Virus record (IMG/VR): IMGVR_UViG_3300006026_000023
Span: 1 to 47,939 of that record
Direction: 5' to 3' (one strand)
Source of the DNA: a virus
Length of the DNA: 47,939 nt
Below, piece by piece: positions 22,435-31,200 of this stretch. The stretch's first letter is position 1. The number at the start of each line of letters is the position of its first letter. Under the pieces are notes generated by a model that saw only the letters and a program-made list of their open reading frames with translations, was not told the origin of the DNA and did no database searches. Both the position numbers and the translations under genes were made by a program.

Positions 22435-22653
22435 ATGAGAGCAATTGGAGAATGGGTTATACTGAAAACAGAAGAAGTTCTTAGCGAAAGTGGCATTGTT
22501 TCTATCAATGACAACATTGCATTGGTACATGACTGCCAAAAAGACGGTAGCCTAATTGGAAAGAAAGCGATTTACAATGCAGAAAATAAGCATTTTACTT
22601 ACAATGAATTTACTATCGTTAGGATGGAAGATATTATGGCGGTGATTGAGTGA
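22435..22653 (+). CDS. GroES-like co-chaperonin
   Basis: The 72 residues start MRAIGEWVILKTEEV. SESGIVSIND resembles the mobile loop (GGIVL) and FTIVRMEDIMAVIE matches the closing strand of GroES (E-DI-A-IE). It is shorter than GroES (about 97), having lost part of the roof. It lies directly before and overlaps (GTGA) the GroEL-like gene, the usual groES-groEL order. It would cap the chaperonin ring and enclose substrate. Confidence 0.75.
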   Translation: MRAIGEWVILKTEEVLSESGIVSINDNIALVHDCQKDGSLIGKKAIYNAENKHFTYNEFTIVRMEDIMAVIE

Positions 22654-24188
22654 TTCTAAACGGAAATGAAGTAGGGGAGAAACTACTGGAGGGTATTAGT
22701 TTAGTCGCTGATACTGTAGCCCCAACATTTGGGCCACAAGCGAAGACAGTTATTCTACAAGGCAACCCTCCGGTTGTCATAAATGACGGAGTGACTATCA
22801 CTAAATATGTTCGTTCCGAGGACCCCTATGTTCAATTGGGGGTACAACTAGTTCAAGACCTAGCATCGAAAGCCCAATCAAAGGCGGGTGATGGTACTAC
22901 TACCGCCTGTATTTTGGCTAGAGCATTGTGTAAGTCTCTACATAGATTTAGAGATGCTAGAAGTATTCACGAATGGAGAAACTACCTAACAGAGGTTAGA
23001 GATGGTCTTCTTGGTTATTTGGATAGTAGAAGTATCCCCGTCGCTGATGATGATATTCAAAAGATTGCTACTATTGCGGCCAACAACGATGAAAAACTGG
23101 GCGAACTTATTGCCGAGGTTTTCAAAGCAGTTGGCAGAAACGGAGTAGTTTCTGTCGAAGAAAGTTTAGACTTGAATACTTCTTTTGAAATTAAAGAAGG
23201 ATTAGAATTAGAGAGCGGCTACATTAGTCACTTGTTTGCTAATCGAGATAATGGAGATTGTGTTCTAGAGAATCCACTCATCTTATCCACTAACAAAATC
23301 ATTAGAAAGTTCCAAGACATTTTACCTGCTTGTGAATATGCTTCACAGAAAGGAAGGCCTCTACTATTAGTCTGTAGAGGATTGCAGAACCTAGCACTAC
23401 AAAATGTACTATTGAATGTAGCACAAGGTAGGCTCGATGTAGGAGTAATTGAAACTCCAAACTATGGTGACGCCCAACTAGACGAACTAAAGGATTTGAT
23501 TGCAGTAGTGGGTGGTAAAGCCTATGCAGAAGAAGCAGACGACGACCTAAGAATAGTCAATGAGAATACTCTAGGTAGTTGCACTAAAGTTGTGATTGAT
23601 AAAGTCAAGACTACTATCATTGGTGGGGACGGAGGAGAGGCAGTTGTTGAAAGAATAGAAGCCTTGAGAAAACTTCACGAATTGGGTACGAATGACTTTG
23701 TGAAAGAAAGCATCTCTAAAAGAATCTCTAGACTTAGTGGGGGTATCGCAGTAATCCGTGTAGGTGCTGGTTCTTCTGTTGAAATGAGAGATACTAAGGA
23801 GAGGCTTGACGATGCGCTTAACGCAACCAAGGCCGCACTAGACGGCGGTTATATTGTGGGCGGTGGACTCACTATCCTAAGGTTCCAACAACATTGGCCT
23901 CAAGAAAAAAATATTGACCATGAAATGTCAATGGCAACACTCCTATCTCCAATAGATACCCTCATGGGTAATAGTGAGTTTCCTCTAGCCAATTATGACA
24001 TTGTAATAAATCGTTGGATTGAAGGTAAGCAAGGTTGGCAAGGATTCAATGCCAAGAAAGTTGCTGTTAGTGATTTATTGGTCGATGGAATTATTGACCC
24101 AACTCTTGTCACAAAGAGTAGCATTTCTGCGGCCTTCTCTATTGCGATGATGTTTTTAACAACCGATGTAGCAGTACTTCTTGAGTGA
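22650..24188 (+). CDS. Group I chaperonin (GroEL/HSP60-like)
   Basis: The 512 residues start at GTG 22650. Motifs match group I rather than the archaeal thermosome: PTFGP (25-29), NDGVTITK, GDGTTT (80-85), IAANNDEKLGELIAE, DKVKTTIIGG, and LSGGIAVIRVGAGSSVEM with ERLDDALNATKAALDGG and VGGG near the C-terminus. The Gly/Met-rich tail of GroEL is absent. As an ATP-driven folding ring it may help fold abundant viral proteins such as the capsid protein. Pairing with its own GroES-like gene supports a functional system. Confidence 0.92.
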   Translation: MILNGNEVGEKLLEGISLVADTVAPTFGPQAKTVILQGNPPVVINDGVTITKYVRSEDPYVQLGVQLVQDLASKAQSKAGDGTTTACILARALCKSLHRFRDARSIHEWRNYLTEVRDGLLGYLDSRSIPVADDDIQKIATIAANNDEKLGELIAEVFKAVGRNGVVSVEESLDLNTSFEIKEGLELESGYISHLFANRDNGDCVLENPLILSTNKIIRKFQDILPACEYASQKGRPLLLVCRGLQNLALQNVLLNVAQGRLDVGVIETPNYGDAQLDELKDLIAVVGGKAYAEEADDDLRIVNENTLGSCTKVVIDKVKTTIIGGDGGEAVVERIEALRKLHELGTNDFVKESISKRISRLSGGIAVIRVGAGSSVEMRDTKERLDDALNATKAALDGGYIVGGGLTILRFQQHWPQEKNIDHEMSMATLLSPIDTLMGNSEFPLANYDIVINRWIEGKQGWQGFNAKKVAVSDLLVDGIIDPTLVTKSSISAAFSIAMMFLTTDVAVLLE

Positions 24189-24192
24189 TACT

Positions 24193-24591
24193 ATGAAGAG
24201 AGCCGTGACCGTGACCTTACCTGCCCCTTATGCGGCAGAAATAGCCTGTCCTATATGTGAGGGGAACAAGTGCCTTGTCTGTAAAATGACAGGGACAATG
24301 AAGATTAAGGTCGCACCAAAGATACCAATACAAAGAGCGCACATCATCAAGTATGTGGTTGATAACTTAGTAGAGGTATCCGCAGAAGTCACAAGAATGT
24401 ACGGTTTAGTTCCGGAGATAAACACTACTGAAATGGTTGAGGTCAATGGAGAGCAATACGAGATTGTTCAAATTTCAAGTATGGGTGGGGCTTGTTGGAT
24501 TGCCAACTGCCTATCTAATTTAGAATCCCCTCAATACTTCACTAGTAGAAAGGCCCTTACTACCTTCAAGGAGGGAATGCAAATTGAGTGA
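24193..24591 (+). CDS. Zinc-motif protein after the chaperonin
   Basis: The 132 residues start MKRAVTVTLPAPYAAEI. CPICEGNKCLVCKMTG (about residues 18-33) is a compact four-cysteine site of the DnaJ/zinc-ribbon kind. The rest has a helical HIIKYVVDNLVEVSAEV followed by strands. It may serve as a chaperonin adaptor, which is inference from position only. The start is set at ATG 24193; an upstream TTG overlaps the chaperonin stop. Confidence 0.6.
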   Translation: MKRAVTVTLPAPYAAEIACPICEGNKCLVCKMTGTMKIKVAPKIPIQRAHIIKYVVDNLVEVSAEVTRMYGLVPEINTTEMVEVNGEQYEIVQISSMGGACWIANCLSNLESPQYFTSRKALTTFKEGMQIE

Positions 24592-24787
24592 ACTAGCATT
24601 CGTAGGAGAGATACCTAGAAACAGCGAAGACTCGATAAGAGTCTACCAAGGAAACTATTGGAAGATTGATGTAATAGATTTTCGTTGGTATAAAAATGAT
24701 AAGCCTACTAAGAAAGGGATACGAATGAACAAAGAGGAAGCCTTACTTCTATATCATATGCTAGGAGAAATATTGGAGGAAGACTAA
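24584..24787 (+). CDS. Small protein with TTG start
   Basis: The 67 residues start at TTG 24584, overlapping the previous stop codon. Strands (RVYQGNYWKIDVIDFRWY), then an acidic helix with NKEEALLLYHMLGEILEED, a shape seen in small phage proteins. Not recognised. Confidence 0.55.
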   Translation: MSELAFVGEIPRNSEDSIRVYQGNYWKIDVIDFRWYKNDKPTKKGIRMNKEEALLLYHMLGEILEED

Positions 24788-25146
24788 TGAGGACATTGAG
24801 AAACAGAACTAAGCAGAAGAACTTTGTAAGTTGGTGTAAGACTGTAGAAGTATCAGCAGAATTACCACATAAGGAAAGAATGGCCTTCACTGAATCTTGG
24901 CCAGTGGTTGCCAATTCAAATGATTTGATAAGAGGAGCGTTTGTTTCCCATTGGAGTCTAATTCTAGGTGGAGAAATAAATCACATAGCATTGCCTGTGA
25001 CTATTGGAACTCTAACCTTTATGCAGTACGCCGCAGAACAACAAGGTCTTAATGACCTATCGAATACAATCAATACTATGATTGCTAACATACCTAGAAT
25101 ACATAATGAGATTCTTTCGGATGGGGAAGAAAATGAAGAAGAGTGA
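24787..25146 (+). CDS. Hypothetical protein
   Basis: The 119 residues start MRTLRNRTKQKNFVSWCK and end ENEEE. Mostly helical. Shares one base with the previous stop codon (TAATG). Not recognised. Confidence 0.55.
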   Translation: MRTLRNRTKQKNFVSWCKTVEVSAELPHKERMAFTESWPVVANSNDLIRGAFVSHWSLILGGEINHIALPVTIGTLTFMQYAAEQQGLNDLSNTINTMIANIPRIHNEILSDGEENEEE

Positions 25147-25378
25147 ATGGATTGAACTAGCGAGTTATCTTTGGTTTCTTAAAAAAATGAAGCAAGGCAA
25201 ATACGAACACATAGAAGAACTGATTAGACTTGTCAATGCTAAAATATTTACTGCTGGAATAGAAGAAGCAAAGGTGGAAGACAATGACGATGAGCCACTT
25301 AGCAAGACTTTGCGAAACTATGCAGAAGAAAACATCAGCACAACAGACTCGTCTAATTCTGCAAGCATTTGGAAATAA
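25133..25378 (+). CDS. Small helical protein overlapping the ligase homologue
   Basis: The 81 residues start MKKSEWIELASYLWFLKK. Its final third overlaps the ligase-like gene by about 95 nt in another frame and becomes Ser/Asn-rich, so the true end of one of the genes may differ. Not recognised. Confidence 0.5.
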   Translation: MKKSEWIELASYLWFLKKMKQGKYEHIEELIRLVNAKIFTAGIEEAKVEDNDDEPLSKTLRNYAEENISTTDSSNSASIWK

Positions 25379-26789
25379 GCATATTCAACCTTTACAATTA
25401 CTAAAGATTCTAACTCTAGACTTGGATAGTTCCCATATTGGTAAGCATAAAACAAAGAAGTGGATTTGTGAACACTTTGGTATATTTCTAGAAGAGTTAG
25501 AGATATACGGCGATGACTTAGGAAAGGGTGTATTCAATCTAGAAAGAGATAAACAGAAGACAGCCGACTATAGCCTAAACATGGTCATGCGACTTCTAGA
25601 ATTAGATTGCAGACAGAAAGGTTCCTTTGAATTATTCTCCGAAGTACTAGAAAGTCTTTCTTCACTTGAGAGAAAATGGTTCATTTCTTTTTGGTTAAGA
25701 GAACCTAGATTGAAGATGGACAAAAATAGAATTGTAATTAATTGCCTAAGCAAATATTTCAACTTAGAACGGGCTTCTGTTGAAAAGGATTCTAAAATGC
25801 ACGAACTAGATACTATGTACCATGCTTATTCTAATAAAAGAAAACTTAGGAATGTTTCTACTCATGGATTATTTATTCCACCTATGTTAGCAAAGTCTAA
25901 TACTAAATGGAGCGTGTATAAACAACCTACTAATTCTATTTGTGAATATAGATATGGTGGAATAAGAATACAGATTCACAAGAAAAAAGATAACACTATC
26001 TTCTTCAACAGAAAAGGCAAAATACTCACCTTACCATTGAAAATGAAAAACTACATATGCGATTCATCATCCGACTTTATTTTGGACGCAGAACTCTATT
26101 GCGTAGACTCGGACGAAAAACCAATGGACTACTATGAAGTCTTGAAGGTGCTTCACAACAACCATACTCAAACACAGGACAATCTAAGGTGTGTAATTTT
26201 AGACTGCCTATCAAAGGATGGGAGATGTATGCTGAATTTGCCCTTTGTGGATAGGCTCAAGGCAATGGAAGACCTACCCTCCCCTCCCACTAGGTCGGAT
26301 GAAAACGAAGACTCTAAGGCATTCTACAACCAAGCAATTAGTGAAGGGTTTGATGGCATCATCATTAGGGACTTAGATGCTAAGTATCTTCCTAATGAAA
26401 AGAGCGTATCAGTGGTGATACATTCCCCACCTAGAATAGATTTAAACTTGGTAGTCATAGGAGCGAAAATAAATTCTAAGAATGACTTTTCGAGTTTTGA
26501 AATAGCATGTAGAAAGGAAAGTGGATATGTTTCTCTTGGATTTGTTTCTGGGCTTTCAGCGATAAATCATAAACTTCTTTCTAATATGCTGAGAAAACTA
26601 GTTTCTTCATTTAAGAATGAAAAATATTCTTTCCTACCTAGAGTAGTCCTGCATGTGAAAGCAGAAATGATAATGAAAAGGGACGACAAATATTCTCTAA
26701 GATTGCCTAGGATACACGCAATACGAAGTGATAAGTATGCAATAGACGCTACTACAATACAAGAAGTCGATGCAATAGGGGGCTTTTAA
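25284..26789 (+). CDS. ATP-dependent DNA ligase homologue lacking the catalytic lysine
   Basis: The 501 residues follow the archaeal/eukaryotic ligase plan: a helical DNA-binding N-terminal half, then nucleotidyltransferase and OB domains. Motif I, normally E-x-K-x-D-G-x-R, reads EYRYGGIRIQIH here, so the AMP-accepting Lys is Arg and the Asp is Gly. Motif III (FILDAELYCVD) and motif IV (EGFDGIIIRDLDAKY) are recognisable. Motif V, usually with two lysines, reads VIHSPPRIDLNLVVIGA. A C-terminal RLPRIHAIRSDK matches motif VI. It is probably inactive as a ligase, perhaps retaining nick or clamp binding. Confidence 0.82.
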   Translation: MTMSHLARLCETMQKKTSAQQTRLILQAFGNKHIQPLQLLKILTLDLDSSHIGKHKTKKWICEHFGIFLEELEIYGDDLGKGVFNLERDKQKTADYSLNMVMRLLELDCRQKGSFELFSEVLESLSSLERKWFISFWLREPRLKMDKNRIVINCLSKYFNLERASVEKDSKMHELDTMYHAYSNKRKLRNVSTHGLFIPPMLAKSNTKWSVYKQPTNSICEYRYGGIRIQIHKKKDNTIFFNRKGKILTLPLKMKNYICDSSSDFILDAELYCVDSDEKPMDYYEVLKVLHNNHTQTQDNLRCVILDCLSKDGRCMLNLPFVDRLKAMEDLPSPPTRSDENEDSKAFYNQAISEGFDGIIIRDLDAKYLPNEKSVSVVIHSPPRIDLNLVVIGAKINSKNDFSSFEIACRKESGYVSLGFVSGLSAINHKLLSNMLRKLVSSFKNEKYSFLPRVVLHVKAEMIMKRDDKYSLRLPRIHAIRSDKYAIDATTIQEVDAIGGF

Positions 26790-26864
26790 ATTAACTGTAG
26801 CGCAGAAGATTTAATTCGTGAATTTGGTGAGGCAACTCAATTTGTCTTTAGTTTAGATAGAGAA

Positions 26865-27113
26865 ATGAAGACTAAGGATGCCTTTCTAATAGGGCAAGTC
26901 AATAAAGAAATGATGGGAAGAAGAGAAATGGCAGTCAAGAGTACTATCCATCTAGAAGAGATAAGTGGCAAATATGGCTCTTATGAAGGATACATGGTGG
27001 TCACAATATCCGGAAATCAACTAGATGCAGAAGCCTTTATCCTAGCCAATATTGTCTCTACAATACAACAGAAATACGAATACATAGGGGCAGTGGTTCG
27101 TAGTGCTGAATAA
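26865..27113 (+). CDS. Small protein in frame with the ligase homologue
   Basis: The 82 residues start at ATG 26865 (MKTKDAFLIGQVNKEM). The frame is the same as the ligase homologue and stays open back to its TAA at 26787. The intervening 25 codons read like protein (AEDLIREFGEATQFVFSLD). Either it starts upstream at a non-standard codon, or the TAA is read through, or a stop arose in a longer gene. The beta-rich C-terminal half ends IQQKYEYIGAVVRSAE. Not recognised. Confidence 0.5.
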   Translation: MKTKDAFLIGQVNKEMMGRREMAVKSTIHLEEISGKYGSYEGYMVVTISGNQLDAEAFILANIVSTIQQKYEYIGAVVRSAE

Positions 27114-27519
27114 GAATATCTTGGTGGGTATTCTTTTGTGCAAGCCAGCATATAACATAGAATTGTTTAGAAGTCCAAATTCTAGACTAGGCTATAGTGT
27201 TAGACCTCTCATAATAATAAGAGGTAATTTGCCTCTTCTTCATCAAATCAATAGAACTCTTTCTCTCTACGGAATAGTCAATTCTGTAAAAGAAGTCGAA
27301 AACAAAAAAAGACCAAAACCAATATTGGTAATTAGGGGCATTGAAAACAATGCAAAGACGATGGCTCTTATTCCCGAACACCTATTACAACTACAAAATC
27401 ATATTCAAGAACACAATGATGTTGTTCAAATGCTAGTTAGAAAGGAACACCTAACGCTAAATGGGATAGAAAACATAATGAAAATTAGAGGAATTATAGA
27501 TGGCACTGACTACGATTGA
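27103..27519 (+). CDS. Protein with LAGLIDADG-like fold pattern
   Basis: The 138 residues start at GTG 27103. The order VRPLIIIRGNLPLLHQINRTLSL, then PILVIRGIENNAKTMALI is the strand-helix pattern of one LAGLIDADG repeat ('P.I.I.....LL..I...L..G.V'). The acidic catalytic helix is absent or replaced by LVGILLCKPAYN. It could be a former homing endonuclease half turned DNA-binding protein. Low certainty. Confidence 0.4.
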   Translation: MLNKNILVGILLCKPAYNIELFRSPNSRLGYSVRPLIIIRGNLPLLHQINRTLSLYGIVNSVKEVENKKRPKPILVIRGIENNAKTMALIPEHLLQLQNHIQEHNDVVQMLVRKEHLTLNGIENIMKIRGIIDGTDYD

Positions 27520-28345
27520 AAAGAAGAAACCGATAATAATTGTCGGGAAGACAGGAACAGGAAAAAGCACACAGGCAAAGGAAATGTTGCCTAATGCTAT
27601 GGTGTTGTATGCTGATGAAATGAAAATACGAGATGTACTTTCCTTTCCATTAGAACTAGGAATTATAATTGAAGATGTTCATTACAAACCAAAGACTGAT
27701 GAAATTCTAAATGTCTTGAGAAAGTACCGAGGTACTATCATACTAACAAGTATAAATCAAAAATCAATACCTAATGAAATTAAAAATATGGTTAAGATAA
27801 AAAGAGCGGGTAATATAAATTACAGACAAGAGCAATTTGCAGAACTCGCTCCTAGAAGTCAAGAACCTAATAATTTAGAACGAGATGTATTCTCTTTAGT
27901 ATTGGACTATCTAAGAGAAAGCGATAGAGAGAAAGTATTAGAACTAATCAAATTCAACAAACCTTCCGATGTTCAATTCATAAGTTGGCTGGCTGAAAAC
28001 ATTCATCCTAATCGACTACTCTTCATAGATACTATTGTGAAGAGAAGATGGTCACTCGCTTATTTTCAAGAGATGTTAGCCTACTCTCATAGTGGTAAAT
28101 CATTCACTAGACCTCGAATGCCACAGCGTAGAGCCTACTCCAAAGTACCTAGTTTCTGTAGAAGATTAGGATTGAAAGGTGGAGATGAACGCTTACTTAG
28201 GCAGTTGCTCAAAGATGAAGACTTTGCCAAGTTCGCTAAGACCAAGTTGAATAATGCAGAATGCAGAATACTAGGTCTTGGTGAGAAAAAGAAAAGAAAG
28301 ACAAAAAAGAAAACAGTAAAGCCAATGGCTTTGGGGGAATTCTAA
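27500..28345 (+). CDS. AAA+/P-loop ATPase, clamp-loader-like
   Basis: The 281 residues start MALTTIEKKKPIIIVGKTG, with the Walker A GKTGTGKST at 16-24. A sensor-like strand TIILTSINQKSIPNEI follows, then a helical C-terminal half and a very basic tail (KKKRKTKKKTVK). The short ATPase core and proximity to RFC (29052) fit a clamp-loader large-subunit or helicase-loader-like protein. A classic Walker B DExx is not obvious (FPLELGIIIEDVHY may serve). Confidence 0.65.
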   Translation: MALTTIEKKKPIIIVGKTGTGKSTQAKEMLPNAMVLYADEMKIRDVLSFPLELGIIIEDVHYKPKTDEILNVLRKYRGTIILTSINQKSIPNEIKNMVKIKRAGNINYRQEQFAELAPRSQEPNNLERDVFSLVLDYLRESDREKVLELIKFNKPSDVQFISWLAENIHPNRLLFIDTIVKRRWSLAYFQEMLAYSHSGKSFTRPRMPQRRAYSKVPSFCRRLGLKGGDERLLRQLLKDEDFAKFAKTKLNNAECRILGLGEKKKRKTKKKTVKPMALGEF

Positions 28346-28533
28346 TGGCAAATGTTGTAGCCATTAGGCACTTGAAAAAATACTTGAAGAGTGGCCCTAA
28401 GACAACAGATGAGATTTACAATCATCTTAATTCTAAACTCAAGTGGGGCATTACTATGTCCGAACTCAGTAAGATATTACCTAGATATGCTAGTTTAATT
28501 TCAATCGAAGAAGGTTGGAGGAATATGAATTGA
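28345..28533 (+). CDS. Small winged-helix protein 1
   Basis: The 62 residues start MANVVAIRHLKKYLKSGPKT. 'L..GPKTTDEIY ... LSKILPRYASLISI' is the helix-turn-helix pattern shared with the next two genes. Shares a base with the previous stop codon (TAATG). Probably DNA binding. Confidence 0.6.
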   Translation: MANVVAIRHLKKYLKSGPKTTDEIYNHLNSKLKWGITMSELSKILPRYASLISIEEGWRNMN

Positions 28534-28778
28534 AACACAAAAGATTAACAGAGAGAATAAGAAAATATTTGATAGAGAGCGGCCCTAAAGATACTAGAGA
28601 AATACACGACTATTGTAATAATTTTAAGAATAATAGGACCGGCTCTAAGTCTAACCATTTCTACATTCAAAGTATAAATGTTATTGGAAACCTAATGCGA
28701 AGAAAATACTTCGTAAAGGTTGGACACAATAAAAAAGCCGCTTTAGATATTTGGGAAGTAAAGGAGGAATACAAATGA
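28530..28778 (+). CDS. Small winged-helix protein 2 (TTG start)
   Basis: The 82 residues start at TTG 28530, giving MKHKRLTERIRKYLIES, which aligns exactly with MKHKRL of the next gene. This supports TTG over the upstream in-frame TTG at 28515. Pattern 'SGPKDTREIHDY ... VIGNLMRRKYFVKVG ... IWEV' as in the family. Likely DNA binding. Confidence 0.62.
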   Translation: MKHKRLTERIRKYLIESGPKDTREIHDYCNNFKNNRTGSKSNHFYIQSINVIGNLMRRKYFVKVGHNKKAALDIWEVKEEYK

Positions 28779-29065
28779 AACACAAAAGACTACAAAATAA
28801 AATAATTAAACTATTAGAAAACGAAGGAAGGCCATTGAACACAAAACAAATCGTAGACCATTTATCTACCTTGAAAACAACTCAAGTTGTTAAGAGTGAC
28901 ATAGGTACTATTTATCAATACGAATCGGAAACTACTTTTTGGCAACAGAACAAAAGGGTTGTGAGTCAAATTATGAAAAGAAAACAATTTAACAAGTTAG
29001 GTTTCGATGGTGAAACTAAAACTACAGTTTGGGGATTGCGAGGTGTAGCGTATGCTATGGACTGA
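28775..29065 (+). CDS. Small winged-helix protein 3
   Basis: The 96 residues start MKHKRLQNKIIKLLENEG; then LNTKQIVDHLSTL, VVSQIMKRKQFNKLGFDG and TVWGLRG. A paralogue of the preceding gene with a longer loop between the helices. ATGA overlap upstream; 14-nt overlap with RFC downstream. Confidence 0.62.
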   Translation: MKHKRLQNKIIKLLENEGRPLNTKQIVDHLSTLKTTQVVKSDIGTIYQYESETTFWQQNKRVVSQIMKRKQFNKLGFDGETKTTVWGLRGVAYAMD

Positions 29066-29957
29066 AAAGTACAGACCAAGTAAATTATCCGATGTACTAG
29101 GTCAAGAACATTTTGTTATGGATGCTGAACATTGGGTTTTGAATAAAGAATGCCCTAACCTTTTGCTTTATGGTAATTCGGGAACTGGTAAAACAGGAGC
29201 CGCAGTTGCCCTAGCAAATGCTATTCTAGGAAAGGATGCGCTCTCAAATTTCTTTGAGATAAACGCTTCCGATGATAGAAGGCTAGAAACAGTTAGGACT
29301 AAAATCAAAAACATTGCACAGGAGTCTTCTATTGGAGATGTACCCTTTAGAATAGTCTTACTAGATGAGATGGATGGTATGACTAATGATGCACAAAACG
29401 CACTTAAGAGATTGATGGAGCGTTATGAATCAAACATAAGATTCATCATTACCTGTAATAATCGAAACAAAATTATCTATGCTCTACAATCTCGTTGTGC
29501 TAATTACTTCTTCAAAAATCTCACCTTTGAAGTAATTGAAGAAGCAATTGTCAAAATCCTAGGGGCAGAAAAGTATCCGGTCCCCGAAGAAATTAGGTCG
29601 TTTATATATGCCTTCAACGGTGATATGAGAAGGACACTTACCGAACTGCAAGCATCCGTCGCATCCGGCATACGACTGACGACTCAAATCGAAAAAGGAC
29701 TCAAAAAGTACGAACAGATTACAATGAACATATTGAATAACAATCCAAACGAAGCACTGAAAAATCTACACAATCTAATCTATGAAGGAATCTCCACTAA
29801 GGAGATTTGCATAGGGTTGCACGATTATATCGTTTCTTCGGAAATGGATAGCAACAAAAAACTGAAATTCCTACGAGTAATTGGTGAAGGAGAATGGCGT
29901 TCCCACAACATGACCCCTAAATTACTCGTATCATGGATGGTGGGAAACCTACAATAG
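29052..29957 (+). CDS. Replication factor C small-subunit-like clamp loader
   Basis: The 301 residues start MLWTEKYRPSKLSDVLGQE, the standard RFC opening. Walker A is GNSGTGKT at 41-48; VLLDEMDGMTNDAQNALKRLMERY is the Walker B/DExx region; sensor 1 is FIITCNNRNKI; the arginine finger lies in QSRC. A helical C-terminal collar follows. It would load the PCNA-like clamp (33253) at primer ends using ATP. Slightly shorter than host RFC small subunits (about 325). Confidence 0.92.
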   Translation: MLWTEKYRPSKLSDVLGQEHFVMDAEHWVLNKECPNLLLYGNSGTGKTGAAVALANAILGKDALSNFFEINASDDRRLETVRTKIKNIAQESSIGDVPFRIVLLDEMDGMTNDAQNALKRLMERYESNIRFIITCNNRNKIIYALQSRCANYFFKNLTFEVIEEAIVKILGAEKYPVPEEIRSFIYAFNGDMRRTLTELQASVASGIRLTTQIEKGLKKYEQITMNILNNNPNEALKNLHNLIYEGISTKEICIGLHDYIVSSEMDSNKKLKFLRVIGEGEWRSHNMTPKLLVSWMVGNLQ

Positions 29958-29969
29958 GAGGTAAAAAAA

Positions 29970-31169
29970 ATGCAAAACGAAATAAATAAAGCGGCAGAGA
30001 AGTTAGGCATCTCGGAAGAAGATGCACAACTGAAATTTGAAGAGATATGCAAGACGAATGGTGTTGGAACCGACTCGACCCTAGCAAAGGGTCTATGGCG
30101 AGCCTACGCTAGTCAACAACTTAGCATGAAAAAGCGAACGAACAATACGGAGCGTAAATCCTTTGGTGACAGTGCCTTTGGTTTCTTTGTTTCTCTAGAG
30201 GAACCAAGAGATATGATGGCTTACAACCGACGACGAGCGATTGAAGAATGGAAGCGTGATGCTTACAAGGCTTACCAAGAAGGCTTTGTTGCTACAGTTG
30301 AAGAAACAGAAGACGGACACTACACAGTTAGTCGTGTATTTGATGGTGAAGAACAAACGAGAACCCTAAGTGTTCTAGCAGACGGAGCAGAAACATTGGA
30401 AGACGGCACTATTGTTATTCCTCTAGATGTGACAAAGCGATACACTAACGGAGGAGAGAATAAGAACTACGGTAAGCCATTGGCTAAGGAACTAATGCGC
30501 CGAAGCGGAGTATTCGTTGGTAAGGTTGGCGATGATGCCGACTACCAAATGTACCACTTCTCTTACAAGAACCAAAACGGCGTTGACTTCTTACCAAGAA
30601 CCTTTGAATTTATCCACATGCCGGTCATTAAGGATAGTAATAGAGAAGGCTACATTTACGGCTACACTAAGAAGACTCTAGAGGGTTGGGAATACAACGC
30701 AGAACTAGACCCCGAAGGAGATACTCATCGGGACACACCAATGACCCCTTACAACTTGGCCAGCAGTATTCTAGCAGACAAGGTAGTATCACTATCTCTT
30801 CTTGATGATAGACACATGGAACAGCGTGACCTACCAGCAGTTGAACGATTTGTGATTACTATGGGTACAGTTTGTAATATGAACATGACTCCTACTTCCA
30901 ATGGAAATAGAATCTTGAACATTACTGACCTTAATGCAGACTTTGACTACGATACTGACGGCATGACTACTTGTTGGGTTCCACAACATATCGAAGTTGA
31001 CTTTGGTATTGGTTCCGAAGTGGTTGTTGTTGGTCGTACTTCTATGCGAGAGGGTGATGATGGTATGGAGCCATCTACAATCAACCTGTCCGGCCTTTTA
31101 GTGACTGAAAGAAAGGGTCAAGTCGTTGAGATTGCTGACGACGAAGAAGAAAACCTTGATTGGTTTTGA
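29970..31169 (+). CDS. Putative single-stranded DNA-binding protein (RPA/SSB-like)
   Basis: The 399 residues start MQNEINKAAEKLGISEEDAQ. The middle and C-terminal regions are beta-rich with repeated FVGKVGDDADYQMYHF- and VVVVGRTSMREG-like strands, as in OB folds. The very acidic end (DDEEENLDWF) resembles the protein-interaction tip of SSBs. A strong GGAGG ribosome site precedes the ATG and codons look optimised, so it is probably abundant. Assignment is by architecture and position among replication genes. Confidence 0.6.
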   Translation: MQNEINKAAEKLGISEEDAQLKFEEICKTNGVGTDSTLAKGLWRAYASQQLSMKKRTNNTERKSFGDSAFGFFVSLEEPRDMMAYNRRRAIEEWKRDAYKAYQEGFVATVEETEDGHYTVSRVFDGEEQTRTLSVLADGAETLEDGTIVIPLDVTKRYTNGGENKNYGKPLAKELMRRSGVFVGKVGDDADYQMYHFSYKNQNGVDFLPRTFEFIHMPVIKDSNREGYIYGYTKKTLEGWEYNAELDPEGDTHRDTPMTPYNLASSILADKVVSLSLLDDRHMEQRDLPAVERFVITMGTVCNMNMTPTSNGNRILNITDLNADFDYDTDGMTTCWVPQHIEVDFGIGSEVVVVGRTSMREGDDGMEPSTINLSGLLVTERKGQVVEIADDEEENLDWF

Positions 31170-31200
31170 GTCGGCTGATTAACTCTAATGTGCGTGTGCA

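Noticed and set aside
22650-24188. Thermosome (group II chaperonin)
   Set aside because: Motif wording and an adjacent GroES-like gene fit group I; no built-in lid segment of the group II type was seen.
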